From assembly GCA_002796325.1 (NCBI GenBank), contig PCXA01000002.1, forward strand, positions 1 through 64,000: 64,000 nucleotides of DNA, in the 5' to 3' direction. The notes under the pieces were generated by a model. That model made no database searches, was not told the origin of the DNA, and saw only the letters and a list, made by a program, of their open reading frames with translations. How positions within the stretch are numbered: the first letter of the stretch is position 1; each line of letters starts with the position of its first letter. This DNA comes from Deltaproteobacteria bacterium CG11_big_fil_rev_8_21_14_0_20_47_16. Lineage in GTDB: Bacteria; UBA10199; GCA-002796325; 1-14-0-20-47-16. A program made the position numbers and the translations under genes. Shown piece by piece: positions 9,107 to 19,114 of this stretch.

Positions 9107-9215
9107 TGAACGACCTCCTGTTGTTACTTCTTGAGAAGCGCTTATTGAGGTTTTTCTTCATAGTTATCAACAAAATTCTTCATTAACTTGCATTTATTTT
9201 GCTACTGATGCACGC

Positions 9216-9686
9216 ATGATGATTATCTCAGGTGGACAAACGGGCGTTGACCGCGCGGCACTGGATGTTGCGATTCAATTGAAAATCCCACATGGCGGCT
9301 TTGCTCCCAAGGGACGCAAGGCAGAAGACGGGATCATTGATCAGCGCTATCATCTGACCGAACTCCCCACCACCAGCTACGAGGACAGAACCAAGGCCAA
9401 TGTCGATTGGGCAGATGCCACACTAATTCTTTACAAAGGTGTACTCGAAGGCGGCACACTCCTAACCTGGAACTATGCCAAGGCACGTCAAAAACCAATA
9501 CTCCATATCGACCTCGACGCACATTCATTCGACACCATCGTACTGCAATGCCAAAAATGGCTTGAGACAACTCAGCCTAAACGCCTTAATATCGCCGGAC
9601 CACGGGAGTCGAAATTCCCTGGAATTTATACAGATTCTTTGCAAATTCTCCTAAAAAGCTTAAAAAAACCCTTTCCTTTTTTATAG
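9216..9686 (+). CDS. Putative molybdenum carrier protein (SLOG-like fold)
   Basis: 156 residues. It opens with MIISGGQTGVDRAALDVA and continues with GFAPKGRKAEDG, ADATLILYKG and GGTLLTWNYAKARQKP. This is the conserved pattern of the 'putative molybdenum carrier' family, a Rossmann-like SLOG/LOG relative that binds nucleotide-type ligands. The biological role is not established. The gene is divergent from the speD-like gene, with 109 bp between them. It is followed by a good terminator (9712-9744), so it is probably monocistronic. No Shine-Dalgarno sequence is evident before the ATG at 9216. Confidence 0.85.
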   Translation: MMIISGGQTGVDRAALDVAIQLKIPHGGFAPKGRKAEDGIIDQRYHLTELPTTSYEDRTKANVDWADATLILYKGVLEGGTLLTWNYAKARQKPILHIDLDAHSFDTIVLQCQKWLETTQPKRLNIAGPRESKFPGIYTDSLQILLKSLKKPFPFL

Positions 9687-9711
9687 GCTATATATAGATA
9701 GCCGCGCATTG

Positions 9712-9744
9712 CCCTCCAGAGGCGTTTGTCATGGAGGGTTTTTT
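9712..9744 (+). terminator. Rho-independent terminator before fusA
   Basis: CCCTCCA (9712-9718) pairs with TGGAGGG (9732-9738) and is followed by six T residues. It ends the 9216-9686 transcript, or could act as an attenuator in the fusA leader if a promoter lies in the AT-rich 9680-9700 stretch. Confidence 0.8.
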
Positions 9745-9780
9745 CTTTAAAATCAACCAGTTACACAACAGGAGTAAAGT

Positions 9781-11889
9781 ATGAGCAGCGATAAAGTCCC
9801 CATGGAGAAAATCCGCAACATCGGTATCTCCGCCCACATTGACTCAGGCAAAACAACGCTCACCGAGCGTATTCTTTTCTATACCGGCAAAATTCACCGA
9901 ATTGAAGAAGTCCGCGGCAAATCAGGCGTCGGTGCCAAAATGGACTCCATGGACCTGGAGCGTGAAAAGGGTATTACCATTCAGTCAGCCGCCACCTTCT
10001 GTATGTGGGGCGACTATAACATCAATATTATTGATACCCCTGGCCACGTGGACTTTACCATTGAAGTGGAACGCGCCCTTCGCGTGTTGGACGGCGCTGT
10101 TTTGGTCCTTTGCGCCGTTGCTGGTGTACAGAGTCAGTCCATTACTGTGGACCGCCAGATGACCCGCTACAACGTACCACGCATCGCCTTCATCAATAAA
10201 ATGGATCGTTCCGGTGCCAACCCATACCGTGTGGCTGCGCAGCTCCGTGAGAAACTGGGCCACAATGCCCACATGATTGCCATGCCCATCGGCGCTGAAG
10301 ATAAATTTGAAGGTGTGATTGATTTGATCAACATGAAGGCCAACTATTATGATGGCGACAATGGTGAAAACATTCGCCTCGAAGAGATCCCTGCTGACTT
10401 GTTGCCCAAGGCCCAGGAATTGCGTCACGAACTGGTTGGTGCAATGGCTGACTTTGACGACGATGTCGCGCACCTCTATCTTGATGATAAGGATGTTTCA
10501 CCAGAAATGCTCATGCAGGCAGTTCGTAAAGCCACTTTGTCACTCAAATTCGTACCTGTCATGATGGGCTCTGCATACAAGAACAAAGGTGTGCAGCTTT
10601 TGTTGGACAACGTTTGCAGCATTTTGCCCAATCCATCTGAAGTTGAAAATATTGCGCTGGATCAAGATAATAACGAAGCCAAAGTCGCCATGGAATCTAC
10701 CCCTGATAAACCCTTTGTGGCATTGGCATTCAAATTGGAAGATGGTCGCTTTGGCCAGCTGACATACATGCGTATCTATCAGGGTAAAGTCAACAAGGGT
10801 GATACCATCATCAACTCAGTGAACCAAAAGAAAGTCAAAGTACCTCGATTGGTACGCATGCACTCTGATGAAATGCATGACATTGAATCATCACGTGCCG
10901 GTGACATTGTGGCTATGTTCGGCGTGGATTGCGCATCGGGTGATACATTCACCGATGGTACCAACCGCCTGACCATGACTTCCATGCACGTTCCCAATGC
11001 CGTTATTTCATTGGCCGTGGCACCAAAAGATAAAACCGGTGCTGCCAACTTCTCCAAGGCCTTAAACCGATTCACCAAAGAAGATCCTACCCTGCGCGTG
11101 CATCGTGACGAAGAAAGTGCCCAGACCATTATTTCGGGCATGGGTGAGTTGCATTTGGAAATTTACATTGAACGCATCAAGCGTGAATATGGTTGTGAAG
11201 TGGTCGCGGGTCAGCCTCAGGTGGCGTATCGTGAAACCATCACCAACCATGTGGACTTTGTATACCAGCACAAGAAGCAAACAGGTGGTTCGGGTCAATA
11301 TGCTAAAATCGGCGGTTACATGGAACCATTGCCTGTGGATGCAGTCGAAACATATGAGTTCGTAGATGACATTGTCGGTGGTTCTATTCCTCGTGAATAC
11401 ATCCCATCCTGTGACAAGGGATTCCAAGAACAATTAAAGACAGGTCAATTAATCGGCGCGCCAGTCGTCGGTGTACGCATGTGCGTTAACGATGGTGCGT
11501 CCCACGCGGTGGACTCCTCTGATATGGCGTTCCGCATCTGCGCCATGACCGCTGTTCGCGAAAACTATGACAAGGCAAAACCAGTTGTGCTGGAACCCAT
11601 CATGAAATTAGAAGTCCAAGCACCAGAAGAATTCCAAGGAACAGTTGTGGGTCAGATCAACCAGCGCCGTGGTGTCATTGCCATGACACAGACAGAAGGC
11701 TCTTACTTCGTGGTTAACGCCGAAGTGCCATTGTCTGAAATGTTTGGTTATTCAACTGACCTACGCAGCGCCACCCAAGGTAAGGGTGAATTCACCATGG
11801 AATTTTTGAAATATGCAGCTGCACCCAGAAACGTGCAAGACGAATTGGTGAAGAAGTACCAAGAAAAACGCGCTGCCCAAAGTAAATAA
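9781..11889 (+). CDS. fusA: Elongation factor G, spdEFG1 / mitochondrial EFG1-like
   Basis: 702 residues with all EF-G domains. The G motifs are [39 protein letters not shown] and NKMDR. The Ile-Thr switch region reads [14 protein letters not shown], and domain IV carries [11 protein letters not shown]. It catalyses ribosomal translocation. Several stretches ([49 protein letters not shown]) look closer to mitochondrial EFG1 and the related bacterial spdEFG1 branch than to Escherichia coli EF-G. An AGGAG lies 6 nt before the ATG. The gene is not in a str operon (no rpsL, rpsG or tuf nearby), consistent with a separately located EF-G paralogue. Whether a canonical EF-G also exists cannot be seen here. 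Confidence 0.93.
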   Translation: MSSDKVPMEKIRNIGISAHIDSGKTTLTERILFYTGKIHRIEEVRGKSGVGAKMDSMDLEREKGITIQSAATFCMWGDYNINIIDTPGHVDFTIEVERALRVLDGAVLVLCAVAGVQSQSITVDRQMTRYNVPRIAFINKMDRSGANPYRVAAQLREKLGHNAHMIAMPIGAEDKFEGVIDLINMKANYYDGDNGENIRLEEIPADLLPKAQELRHELVGAMADFDDDVAHLYLDDKDVSPEMLMQAVRKATLSLKFVPVMMGSAYKNKGVQLLLDNVCSILPNPSEVENIALDQDNNEAKVAMESTPDKPFVALAFKLEDGRFGQLTYMRIYQGKVNKGDTIINSVNQKKVKVPRLVRMHSDEMHDIESSRAGDIVAMFGVDCASGDTFTDGTNRLTMTSMHVPNAVISLAVAPKDKTGAANFSKALNRFTKEDPTLRVHRDEESAQTIISGMGELHLEIYIERIKREYGCEVVAGQPQVAYRETITNHVDFVYQHKKQTGGSGQYAKIGGYMEPLPVDAVETYEFVDDIVGGSIPREYIPSCDKGFQEQLKTGQLIGAPVVGVRMCVNDGASHAVDSSDMAFRICAMTAVRENYDKAKPVVLEPIMKLEVQAPEEFQGTVVGQINQRRGVIAMTQTEGSYFVVNAEVPLSEMFGYSTDLRSATQGKGEFTMEFLKYAAAPRNVQDELVKKYQEKRAAQSK

Positions 11890-11899
11890 CACACTTATC

Positions 11900-11920
11900 C
11901 CCTCTCCCCTGGGGAGAGGG
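11900..11920 (+). repeat. GC-rich intergenic hairpin between fusA and pckA
   Basis: CCCTCTCCCC (11900-11909) and GGGGAGAGGG (11911-11920) form a near-perfect hairpin with a minimal loop. No T-run follows, so it is not a classical terminator. A similar C/G-rich hairpin lies at 39008-39028, which suggests a dispersed intergenic element. Confidence 0.6.
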
Positions 11921-11941
11921 CACCAGGGAGAGAGGCATTTT

Positions 11942-13465
11942 GTGAATCCATCATCTGCATTTTTTATTGAAGAAAGTATCCGTCAGGGAATTGCTGAATT
12001 TAGTGATACGGGTGCCTTGGTAGTCAAGACCGGCAAACACACCGGCCGTGCGGCACAGGACAAGTTTATCGTGCGTGATGCCAATACAGAATCCAAAGTC
12101 AATTGGGGCAAAGTGAACCAGCCCATGGAAGCAGCCTCTTTTGCAGCCATGAAACAAAAGATGGAAGCGCATCTCGCCAAAACCAAACACTACACAATCG
12201 ATGCCTCAGTGGGTGCCAGCAAAGAATATGCAATTCCAGTAAAAGTTAAAACAACCTTAGCTTGGCAGGGTCTATTTTCGCTCAACATGTTCCGCGATGC
12301 CAAAGATGCAGCCAACTCTGGACAAGCCCCGATCACGATTTTACACGCTCCTGAATTTGAAGCCATTCCTGATACCGATCACACCCGCACCAACACCTTT
12401 ATCATGGTGGATTTCACCAACCGCGTGGTTTTGATTGGTGGCACTTACTATGCAGGTGAAGTGAAAAAGAGTGCATTTACCATGGCCAATTATTGCTATC
12501 CCGAAAAGAAGGTTATGCCCATGCACTGCTCCGCCAACGTGGGCAAGTCAGGGGATGTCAGCTTGTTCTTTGGATTATCCGGAACAGGCAAGACCACCCT
12601 TTCCGCTGATCCACAGCGTTTATTGATTGGTGATGATGAGCATGGCTGGGACAATGACGGCGTGTTCAACCTCGAAGGAGGTTGCTATGCTAAGTTAATC
12701 CGCCTATCTGCCACGCAAGAACCCGAAATTTTTGCGGCCAGTAATACGTTTGGTGCTATTCAGGAAAACGTGGTCATCAATCCCGACACACACGTTGTGG
12801 ATTTTGATAGTGATGCGATTACAGAAAACACCCGCAGCTCGTACCCACTGTCGCACCTGCCACGCACGCAACCTGGTTCCAAGGGTGGTCATCCCAATCA
12901 CATTATCTTTTTAACAGCTGATGCCTTTGGTGTGTTGCCCCCTGTTGCGCGCTTAACGCCAGCACAGGCAAGCTATCACTTTATTTCCGGATATACAGCC
13001 AAGGTGGCCGGCACTGAAATGGGCGTCAAAGAGCCCACCGCCGCATTTTCGACCTGCTTTGGTGCGCCATTTATGCCACTGCATCCAACGGTTTATGCCG
13101 AATTATTGGCTGAAAAGATTCGCAAACATCACTGTAGTGTCTGGTTGGTCAACACTGGCTGGATGGGTGGTGCTTACGGTGTCGGTAAACGCATTTCACT
13201 CAAAGCCACACGCGCAATTTTGGATGCCCTGCAATCGGGTGCCTTGGAAAAGGCAGAGTATCGCAAGGATCCAAATTTTGGCTTCGATGTCCCCACCAGT
13301 TGCCCCAATGTGGATAGCGAACTTCTCCATCCTTCCAAACTGTGGAAGAATGAAGCCGACTACAACACTCAGGCCAAGGCATTGGTTGCCAAATTCAATG
13401 AGAACTTCAAGAAATACGCCGACAAGGTAAGCCCCGAAATCGCTGCCGCCGGGCCAATCAGCTAA
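11942..13465 (+). CDS. pckA: Phosphoenolpyruvate carboxykinase (ATP)
   Basis: Interconverts oxaloacetate and phosphoenolpyruvate with ATP, the entry step of gluconeogenesis. 507 residues, near the usual length of about 530. The family motifs are present: TGKHTGRAAQDKFIV, the kinase-1a loop LSGTGKTTLSADP, IGDDEHGW, NLEGGCYAK and the HIIFLTADAFGVLPPVARL region. Translation probably starts at GTG 11942, preceded by AGAGAGG at a suitable spacing; this purine run lies just beyond the hairpin that follows fusA. Only 52 bp separate it from fusA, so cotranscription is possible. It is convergent with the aromatic amino acid operon across the 13473-13767 element. Confidence 0.95.
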   Translation: MNPSSAFFIEESIRQGIAEFSDTGALVVKTGKHTGRAAQDKFIVRDANTESKVNWGKVNQPMEAASFAAMKQKMEAHLAKTKHYTIDASVGASKEYAIPVKVKTTLAWQGLFSLNMFRDAKDAANSGQAPITILHAPEFEAIPDTDHTRTNTFIMVDFTNRVVLIGGTYYAGEVKKSAFTMANYCYPEKKVMPMHCSANVGKSGDVSLFFGLSGTGKTTLSADPQRLLIGDDEHGWDNDGVFNLEGGCYAKLIRLSATQEPEIFAASNTFGAIQENVVINPDTHVVDFDSDAITENTRSSYPLSHLPRTQPGSKGGHPNHIIFLTADAFGVLPPVARLTPAQASYHFISGYTAKVAGTEMGVKEPTAAFSTCFGAPFMPLHPTVYAELLAEKIRKHHCSVWLVNTGWMGGAYGVGKRISLKATRAILDALQSGALEKAEYRKDPNFGFDVPTSCPNVDSELLHPSKLWKNEADYNTQAKALVAKFNENFKKYADKVSPEIAAAGPIS

Positions 13466-13472
13466 AAACTAA

Positions 13473-13767
13473 CTAGGCCGTGTCGCCATTGACCACCCCA
13501 CACCATAATGTCGCTTATGCGAATTTTCCTCATTAGCCGCCTGACTTCGCTGATGTGATCCCTTTGGGCGCCGGCCACAATGTGAAAAGTTGGAACGGCA
13601 TGCTGTGCGAGGCAACAAGGTTCGGTAGGCGTTCCCCCAAGGCGCGTTTAGGAGCGTAGTCGTATGACGAAGGCAAAAAGGCCATTGGCTACCGGCGGTA
13701 GCAGCCGACGAAGGAAGGATCGCTACCGCCGCATAAGCGACATTATGGTATTGGCGACACGGGCTAG
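13473..13767. repeat. 295-bp element with long inverted termini (MITE-like or structured RNA)
   Basis: This element fills the whole gap between pckA and the convergent aroQ. The outer arms 13473-13488 and 13752-13767 match inverted at 15 of 16 positions. The inner arms 13502-13521 and 13730-13749 are a perfect 20-bp inverted pair. Inside, GGCGGTAGC (13694-13702) pairs with GCTACCGCC (13722-13730), and further short inverted segments occur. No reading frame of note is present. It could be a non-autonomous mobile element, a structured RNA, or a large bidirectional terminator. I could not see a clear target duplication; the arms end in CTAG. Confidence 0.75.
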
Positions 13768-13768
13768 T

Positions 13769-14035
13769 CTATTTCTGAACACTTCGAGAATAACGAATAA
13801 TACTGCGAAATAATTGATGAACAAACGTGGGATCCAGGCGATGGCGCTTGGACTGGGTACGGTAGTGTTTCAAAATGGCGCGCTCACGGGCGGGATCTTT
13901 CACAACAATACCCGCCTTGGCTTTCATGCGACCTACTGCGCGTGATAACTTACGCCGTTCTGCCAACAATTTGATAATTGCGGCATCCACACGGTCGATT
14001 TTCTTACGCATGTCTTTAAGCGTCTTTTGGGTCAT
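13769..14035 (-). CDS. aroQ: Chorismate mutase, AroQ class
   Basis: Small all-helical chorismate mutase converting chorismate to prephenate, the first step towards Phe and Tyr. About 88 residues, a normal stand-alone length. Recognisable AroQ positions are MRKKIDRVDAAIIKLLAERRKLSRAVGRMKA and DPARERAILKHY. The ATG at 14035 (MTQKTL) or one four codons upstream at 14047 may be used; both lie inside the end of tyrA, so it is translationally coupled. It is the last gene of the long minus-strand operon. Separate mutase, dehydratase and dehydrogenase genes contrast with the fused P- and T-proteins of enterobacteria. Confidence 0.9.
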   Translation of the reverse strand: MTQKTLKDMRKKIDRVDAAIIKLLAERRKLSRAVGRMKAKAGIVVKDPARERAILKHYRTQSKRHRLDPTFVHQLFRSIIRYSRSVQK

Positions 14036-14771
14036 TTCCCTCTCCAATGCTGCGATCCAGAGCAGTCAGTTGCTGCAAGAGCCCACGGCGAATCTCTTTG
14101 GCATATGGATTAAAGCGATGCATATCCAAAAACAATTGCCACGCATCGTTAACCACCATGGCGTTAATTGAAAGCAGTGATTGAAAATCGGGTGTTGATA
14201 GAAGCTGTTGCTGTAGATGCAGCGCCTCCAAACCTCGGCCAATAAAGTGTACCAAGCCCTGTGAACGCGCCATCTGTCGATCATGCTCTTCGGGGGTGCT
14301 ATCGATCGTAATCAATCCCAACTGCGTAAACAGATCTGTAATTTTCTGCTTCTGCTCAGCGCTTGCATGGATGGGACACAAAACAATGCGATGCCCCCGA
14401 ATCCCATTGGTGCGTTTTGCGGAATCAGGACCAAAAAGTGGATGGGTTGCAATAATCGCCTGCGCCGGTGAGAATGTGTTTTTCATCACAGACGCGGGGT
14501 GCACCTTGACCGAGCAACAATCCAACACGATGGCCTCTGGATTTAAGTCATTCTTGATGGATTCGCATACGGCTTCAAATGTAGAAATGGGAACTGTTAG
14601 AAAAAGAATGTCCGATTTGACAACCTGCTCAAGTGGCGTGAGGGCAAAACCCGACTCCTGGGAAAATCGTTGAGGATTGGGATCATAGACCACAACGTCA
14701 CCAATGGGCTTTAATGATTCTGCCAACAGTTGTCCAAATCGTCCAAAGCCCACAATTCCAATCGTCATCAC
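14016..14771 (-). CDS. tyrA: Prephenate dehydrogenase
   Basis: NAD(P)-dependent oxidation of prephenate to 4-hydroxyphenylpyruvate on the tyrosine branch (arogenate as substrate cannot be excluded). 251 residues: an N-terminal Rossmann fold starting IGIVGFGRFGQLLAESL, the SDILFLTVPIS strand, and THPLFGPDSAKR, the conserved catalytic His/substrate region. The C-terminal dimerisation helices follow (RSQGLVHFIGRGLE). There is no fused chorismate mutase or ACT domain, so no built-in tyrosine sensing is visible. It begins 6 bp after the pheA stop and overlaps aroQ. Confidence 0.9.
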   Translation of the reverse strand: MMTIGIVGFGRFGQLLAESLKPIGDVVVYDPNPQRFSQESGFALTPLEQVVKSDILFLTVPISTFEAVCESIKNDLNPEAIVLDCCSVKVHPASVMKNTFSPAQAIIATHPLFGPDSAKRTNGIRGHRIVLCPIHASAEQKQKITDLFTQLGLITIDSTPEEHDRQMARSQGLVHFIGRGLEALHLQQQLLSTPDFQSLLSINAMVVNDAWQLFLDMHRFNPYAKEIRRGLLQQLTALDRSIGEGNDPKDA

Positions 14772-14777
14772 GCTCTC

Positions 14778-15347
14778 CTATTTCTTTTTTACCACAACAA
14801 ATGCTGTTAAGTTCGGCTTGAGATCCTGAATACCTTCTTCCAACAAATCAAGCCCATATAATTCAGCTGCGCGCTTAGGTGCAATTACTGCACAATCTGC
14901 AGCCAACTTTCCAGATGCCAAGTCTGCAGCCGCTTTGGCCGTATCTTCCCATTCCATTCGCGAGACATTCGGCAGCTTTGTCTCTATAAAGGTGGGACAT
15001 TGTGCCAACGCCTGAGGGTGCGACACAATTTTATGAATCTGTCGCATCGTCACGCCATTTTTAACCATCAAACATTGTTGTACATTCAACCAAAAGTCAT
15101 CAACAGGTGTAAATGGATGGTTGCCCATTGCCTTCAATGCCATCTTGACCAGACCACCCTTTTGATTGGCAACAGGAAAAATTCCCAAATCAATTTTACC
15201 ATCTTCAACCGCTGACAACACACGTTCCATATCCGTTAAAAAAATAATGCGTGCATTTAATCCTGCCGATTGAATGTATTGCATGGCTGCTGCTTCTGAG
15301 AATGAGGCCTCATCACCTGAAACGCCAATATCAATTCTGACACTCAT
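14778..15347 (-). CDS. pheA: Prephenate dehydratase-like protein without ACT domain
   Basis: 189 residues from the ATG at 15347, chosen because it overlaps the aroC stop (ATGA) and has GGAG 9 nt upstream. It fits the catalytic domain of prephenate dehydratase, which makes phenylpyruvate: [12 protein letters not shown] at the start, [13 protein letters not shown], and [12 protein letters not shown] in the middle. Two oddities stand out. There is no C-terminal ACT regulatory domain, and the conserved Thr-Arg-Phe motif near the end of the catalytic domain reads Thr-Ala-Phe (NLTAFVVV, about 179-186). The catalytic Thr181 remains. Position between aroC and tyrA supports the assignment; altered activity is possible. 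Confidence 0.75.
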   Translation of the reverse strand: MSVRIDIGVSGDEASFSEAAAMQYIQSAGLNARIIFLTDMERVLSAVEDGKIDLGIFPVANQKGGLVKMALKAMGNHPFTPVDDFWLNVQQCLMVKNGVTMRQIHKIVSHPQALAQCPTFIETKLPNVSRMEWEDTAKAAADLASGKLAADCAVIAPKRAAELYGLDLLEEGIQDLKPNLTAFVVVKKK

Positions 15348-16435
15348 TTTTGATCTCCACATTGCGCGCGATATCGCAGCAGGTGGTCCATCAACACCAG
15401 CGCTGCCATGGCGTCCACGATGGGAACTGCACGTGGAAGCACACAGGGATCATGACGACCAGACGCCTTAAGGCGCGTGGCCTTTCCCGTGGTCGTAACG
15501 GTATTTTGCGTTTTCATGATGGTTGAAACCGGCTTGAATGCGACTCTGAAATAAATATCTTCACCTGTGGAAATACCACCCAAGGTGCCACCGGCATGGT
15601 TACTTGTCGTTCTTGTTTTACCACGCACGTTTGCAAAGGGATCATTATGCTGGCTACCGTGCAACACCACGCCTTCAAATCCAGATCCAATTTCAAACCC
15701 TTTGGCTGCATTGATGCTCATCATGGCCTTGGCCAAGTCCGCAGGAAGTTTATCAAACACAGGCTCACCAAGCCCGGCTGGAGCATTGCGTATAACGGTT
15801 TTGATAACGCCGCCCACCGAGTCTCCTTCACGGCCAAGTTGCTCAATGAGCGCAATCATCTTCTTGGCGACGGCCTTGTCGGGGCATCGCACAATCGTGG
15901 ATTCCACGGCCTTTGCCGTCACCTTGGCCATTGGCATATCAGTAATCAAATTTCCCACCTGCTCCACATAACTTACAATCTCAACCTTAAACTGTTCCTT
16001 TAAGTATTTTTGAGCAATGGCACCCGCCGCTACACGGGCGAGGGTTTCACGTGCACTGGCCCTCCCACTCCCCCTAAAGTCACGCAAGCCATACTTCTTC
16101 ATATAGGTGAAATCCGCATGTGAAGGACGGTAGACTTTTTTAAGTTCTGCATAATCCTGGGGACGCATATCTTTGTTAAAGGCCAAGAGAAGAATTGGCG
16201 TTCCAGTCGTCTTGCCTTCAAACACCCCCGACAGAATTTGAATCGCATCGGCCTCATTGCGTGGTGTGGTAATTTTACTTTGACCCGGACGGCGACGATT
16301 CAATGCGACTTGAATCTCTTCGGCGGTAATGCACAGGCCAGGTGGGCATCCATCCACAATCACACCCACAGCACCACCATGGGATTCACCACAGGTGGTA
16401 ATGCGAAAGAGCTGTCCAAATGAGTTTCCGGGCAT
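15344..16435 (-). CDS. aroC: Chorismate synthase
   Basis: Reduced-FMN-dependent conversion of EPSP to chorismate, the last common step of aromatic synthesis. 363 residues. Hallmarks: the N-terminal [65 protein letters not shown], the [13 protein letters not shown] loop and the terminal [22 protein letters not shown]. It overlaps pheA by 4 bp at its end and begins 2 bp after the aroB stop. It appears intact. Confidence 0.96.
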   Translation of the reverse strand: MPGNSFGQLFRITTCGESHGGAVGVIVDGCPPGLCITAEEIQVALNRRRPGQSKITTPRNEADAIQILSGVFEGKTTGTPILLLAFNKDMRPQDYAELKKVYRPSHADFTYMKKYGLRDFRGSGRASARETLARVAAGAIAQKYLKEQFKVEIVSYVEQVGNLITDMPMAKVTAKAVESTIVRCPDKAVAKKMIALIEQLGREGDSVGGVIKTVIRNAPAGLGEPVFDKLPADLAKAMMSINAAKGFEIGSGFEGVVLHGSQHNDPFANVRGKTRTTSNHAGGTLGGISTGEDIYFRVAFKPVSTIMKTQNTVTTTGKATRLKASGRHDPCVLPRAVPIVDAMAALVLMDHLLRYRAQCGDQK

Positions 16436-16437
16436 CG

Positions 16438-17553
16438 TTAGGCTCCAATCAAAGTTTTATAGGCACGTCGCACGGTGCCATCAGGAACATAATGCGCAAA
16501 TTGTTTGAGAGATTGATGCACTTTGCCCAAATCGCTCAATAAGACATAATGTACTTTCCCTTGCTTCTTTTTCTTGTCCAACTGGGTAGCCTTCAGCAGA
16601 TGATCGATATTCAGCTGTTTCAAGACGCGCGGTGTAATATCCAACTCAGCCAAAACGTCTCGGATGATTTGGAACCCCTGTTCACTAAGCAATCCCAACA
16701 TCTCGGCAATTTTGGCTTCAAGCAAAATACCCATAGCCACAGCCGCGCCATGCATGACCTTGTAATTCGAGAGATGTTCCACGGCATGCCCAATAGTGTG
16801 ACCAAAGTTGAGCGTCATACGCTCGCCAGATTCTTTTTCATCGCGCTGCACAACAGCCGCTTTAATCGTAACAGCGCGCTGTATGATCGATGCCAAAATG
16901 CGCACATCACAGGCTAATGCTTTATCCAAATTGTGTACGGCGTATGAAAAGGACTTGGCATCATGGGTCATGAACATCTTGAGTGCTTCAACCAAGCCAT
17001 TCACGATATGTGCACTGGGTAAGGTTTTAAGGGCCTTTGTATCTGCAAATACCGCCTTAGGTTGCCAAAATGCGCCGAGAAGATTTTTGCCGTAATCGGT
17101 ATCAATTCCCGTCTTGCCACCCACGCTACTATCAACCATTGCCAAAAGACTGGTCGGGACTTGTATGTAGGGCAATCCGCGCATATACGTTGCTGCCACA
17201 AATCCTGCCAAATCCCCCACCACGCCGCCGCCCATTGCAATGATAATGGTATCGCGACCACAGTGCTCGGCGAACATACGCTTTTCGACGGATTGCATAA
17301 CATCACGTGATTTTGATTTTTCACCAGCTGGGATTTCAATTGTGACTACTTTGAATTTCTTCTGACGGATGGACGACACCACTTTCTTGGCCAGAATACG
17401 CATGACGGTTTTGTCGCTGATGACAACAACCGTATGTTTGGGATAATGCCGCCTTAACCAGAGTGGTAGTTTGTTTAATACACCCGCACCAATCCATATG
17501 GGATATTGCGCGGATTTCTCAGCTGGGATTTTAACGGTAACACAGTGGCTCAT
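16438..17553 (-). CDS. aroB: 3-dehydroquinate synthase
   Basis: NAD- and metal-dependent cyclisation of DAHP to 3-dehydroquinate. 371 residues, standard length. Visible signatures: [14 protein letters not shown], the dinucleotide loop [56 protein letters not shown], and the metal-binding His in [15 protein letters not shown]. It starts within the DAHP synthase stop (4-bp overlap). The gene is in the natural pathway order after aroG. Confidence 0.96.
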   Translation of the reverse strand: MSHCVTVKIPAEKSAQYPIWIGAGVLNKLPLWLRRHYPKHTVVVISDKTVMRILAKKVVSSIRQKKFKVVTIEIPAGEKSKSRDVMQSVEKRMFAEHCGRDTIIIAMGGGVVGDLAGFVAATYMRGLPYIQVPTSLLAMVDSSVGGKTGIDTDYGKNLLGAFWQPKAVFADTKALKTLPSAHIVNGLVEALKMFMTHDAKSFSYAVHNLDKALACDVRILASIIQRAVTIKAAVVQRDEKESGERMTLNFGHTIGHAVEHLSNYKVMHGAAVAMGILLEAKIAEMLGLLSEQGFQIIRDVLAELDITPRVLKQLNIDHLLKATQLDKKKKQGKVHYVLLSDLGKVHQSLKQFAHYVPDGTVRRAYKTLIGA

Positions 17554-18593
17554 CTACCCACCCGATCTGCCAGTTCTAGCAGCATATTTTCTGTGGCATC
17601 CCATCCCATACATGGATCTGTAATTGATAATCCACCCAAATCAATGGCTCCGGGATTATTGGGGTCCACTTTCTGATTTCCTTCTTTAATAAAACTCTCC
17701 ACCATAAACCCTTTAACCAGAGGCGCCAAATCAGGACGTTCTTTAAGATTATCTAATACTGTGTGGATCACATTTGGTTGCAGGTGGTGATCTTTTTTGC
17801 CATTCATCAGGCAATTATCGTGACTGGCATCAATGACAACAGCCGGATTTAGCACTTTGTGCAACGCCATGTGCCGTTTTATTTCCTCCAGATGTGCATT
17901 GGAATAATTGGGCTGCCCATCACCACCACGTAACACAAGGTGGGCATGGCGATTGCCATTGGTCTGTACTTCACAGCCATCAAAAACCGCCACATGGGGA
18001 TACTGTGCCGCCACAATGCTATTGACGCCTACCGCTAATGACCCATGTGTGGGATTTTTAAGCCCTACAGGACAATCAATGGCCGACGCAAAAATACGAT
18101 GCTCTTGATCTTCTGCACTACGCGCCCCAATGGCCACCCAGCTTAGCAATTCCAAAAAGCCTTTGGCGTTGTGGGTAAAGAGCGCTTCATCCGCAATGGG
18201 CAATCCCATCTCAATCACATTCACCATTAATTTTCGAGTGTAACGCACACCTTCTTCAATATCGGGATAAGCGAATGGATCGGGTTGATTGACAGGACCC
18301 GTCCAACCGCGTGTGGTACGCGGTTTTTGGATATACACGCGCATCACTACTTTAATATGTTCTTTCACTTTTTGATTTAGCGCAACAAGGCGCTTGGCAT
18401 ACTCCAAAACCGCAGGATTGGGCCACGCCGAACATGGGCCCACAATCATCAGCATCCGTGGATCACGTCCTTCCAAGATCGCGCAGACTTCTTCGCGATC
18501 TTGGGCAATACGTTCATAACCAGCATCGGACAGTGGCATCTCGCGCAAAATATCTTCAACGGGTGGAAGTTTTTTAATAATGGTATAGTTCAC
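17550..18593 (-). CDS. aroG: DAHP synthase, type I (AroF/G/H-like)
   Basis: Condenses phosphoenolpyruvate and erythrose-4-phosphate to DAHP, the first shikimate-pathway step. 347 residues with the type I core: MIVGPCSAWPNPAVLEYA, MRVYIQKPRTTRGWTG, DEALFTHNAKGFLELLSWVAIGARSAEDQEHR, GLKNPTHGS and VIDASHDNCLMNGKKDH. The N-terminal extension corresponding to the feedback region of the enterobacterial enzymes is present (LPPVEDILREMPLS), so inhibition by an aromatic amino acid is plausible, but which one cannot be told. 4-bp overlaps on both sides. Confidence 0.94.
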   Translation of the reverse strand: MNYTIIKKLPPVEDILREMPLSDAGYERIAQDREEVCAILEGRDPRMLMIVGPCSAWPNPAVLEYAKRLVALNQKVKEHIKVVMRVYIQKPRTTRGWTGPVNQPDPFAYPDIEEGVRYTRKLMVNVIEMGLPIADEALFTHNAKGFLELLSWVAIGARSAEDQEHRIFASAIDCPVGLKNPTHGSLAVGVNSIVAAQYPHVAVFDGCEVQTNGNRHAHLVLRGGDGQPNYSNAHLEEIKRHMALHKVLNPAVVIDASHDNCLMNGKKDHHLQPNVIHTVLDNLKERPDLAPLVKGFMVESFIKEGNQKVDPNNPGAIDLGGLSITDPCMGWDATENMLLELADRVGR

Positions 18594-19114
18594 TTCAGGT
18601 GCTCCATAATTTTTTGGACAGCGGTATCAATCAAATCATCGTTCATGATCGTCACCATCGCCAAATGTTCATATACAACTTTGCGATCTTGCCACAATGA
18701 CTGGAATAACGCCCGCGACGGCTTAGCACCAGCAAATATCTGAGGCCATTTCTTCTCTGAAACACGTGCAAAAACAACTTCCTCTGGGGCGCTGATATGT
18801 ACGACGTGGTGCCCTGAAATCATTTTTTGATTCTCAGTTGTCATGGGCGCCCCGCCGCCTAAATCAATGACGCCTTCGGGCGCATGTAAAATGGCTTCCA
18901 GCGCTTGCGTTTCCAACGCACGAAATACCGCTTCCCCTTGGCTGGCGACAATCTCACGGCAGCTCTGTTTTTTTCCTGTACGCTGATGATTCAAATCCTC
19001 AACCCAAGCATCCAATTCATAGAATGGAATGTCTTGTTTATCTGCTAGTGCACGACCAATGGCGGTCTTGCCCACATGTTTAAAACCCACCAATATAATA
19101 TGCCGATCGCTCAT
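18590..19114 (-). CDS. aroK: Shikimate kinase
   Basis: ATP-dependent phosphorylation of shikimate. 174 residues. The Walker A loop reads GFKHVGKTAIGRALA; the usual small residue before the second Gly is replaced (HVGKT), but Gly-Lys-Thr is intact. FYELDAWVEDL supplies the Asp that binds shikimate, EAVFRALETQAL the conserved Phe-Arg-x-x-Glu, and VIDLGGGAP the Gly-rich substrate loop. It overlaps aroA and aroG by 4 bp each. aroE and aroD are not in this window, so two pathway steps are encoded elsewhere. Confidence 0.9.
   Translation of the reverse strand: MSDRHIILVGFKHVGKTAIGRALADKQDIPFYELDAWVEDLNHQRTGKKQSCREIVASQGEAVFRALETQALEAILHAPEGVIDLGGGAPMTTENQKMISGHHVVHISAPEEVVFARVSEKKWPQIFAGAKPSRALFQSLWQDRKVVYEHLAMVTIMNDDLIDTAVQKIMEHLK

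Noticed and set aside
13473-13767. RNase P RNA or tmRNA in the pckA-aroQ gap
   Set aside because: I looked for their conserved cores on both strands and saw none; the terminal inverted repeats also do not fit.
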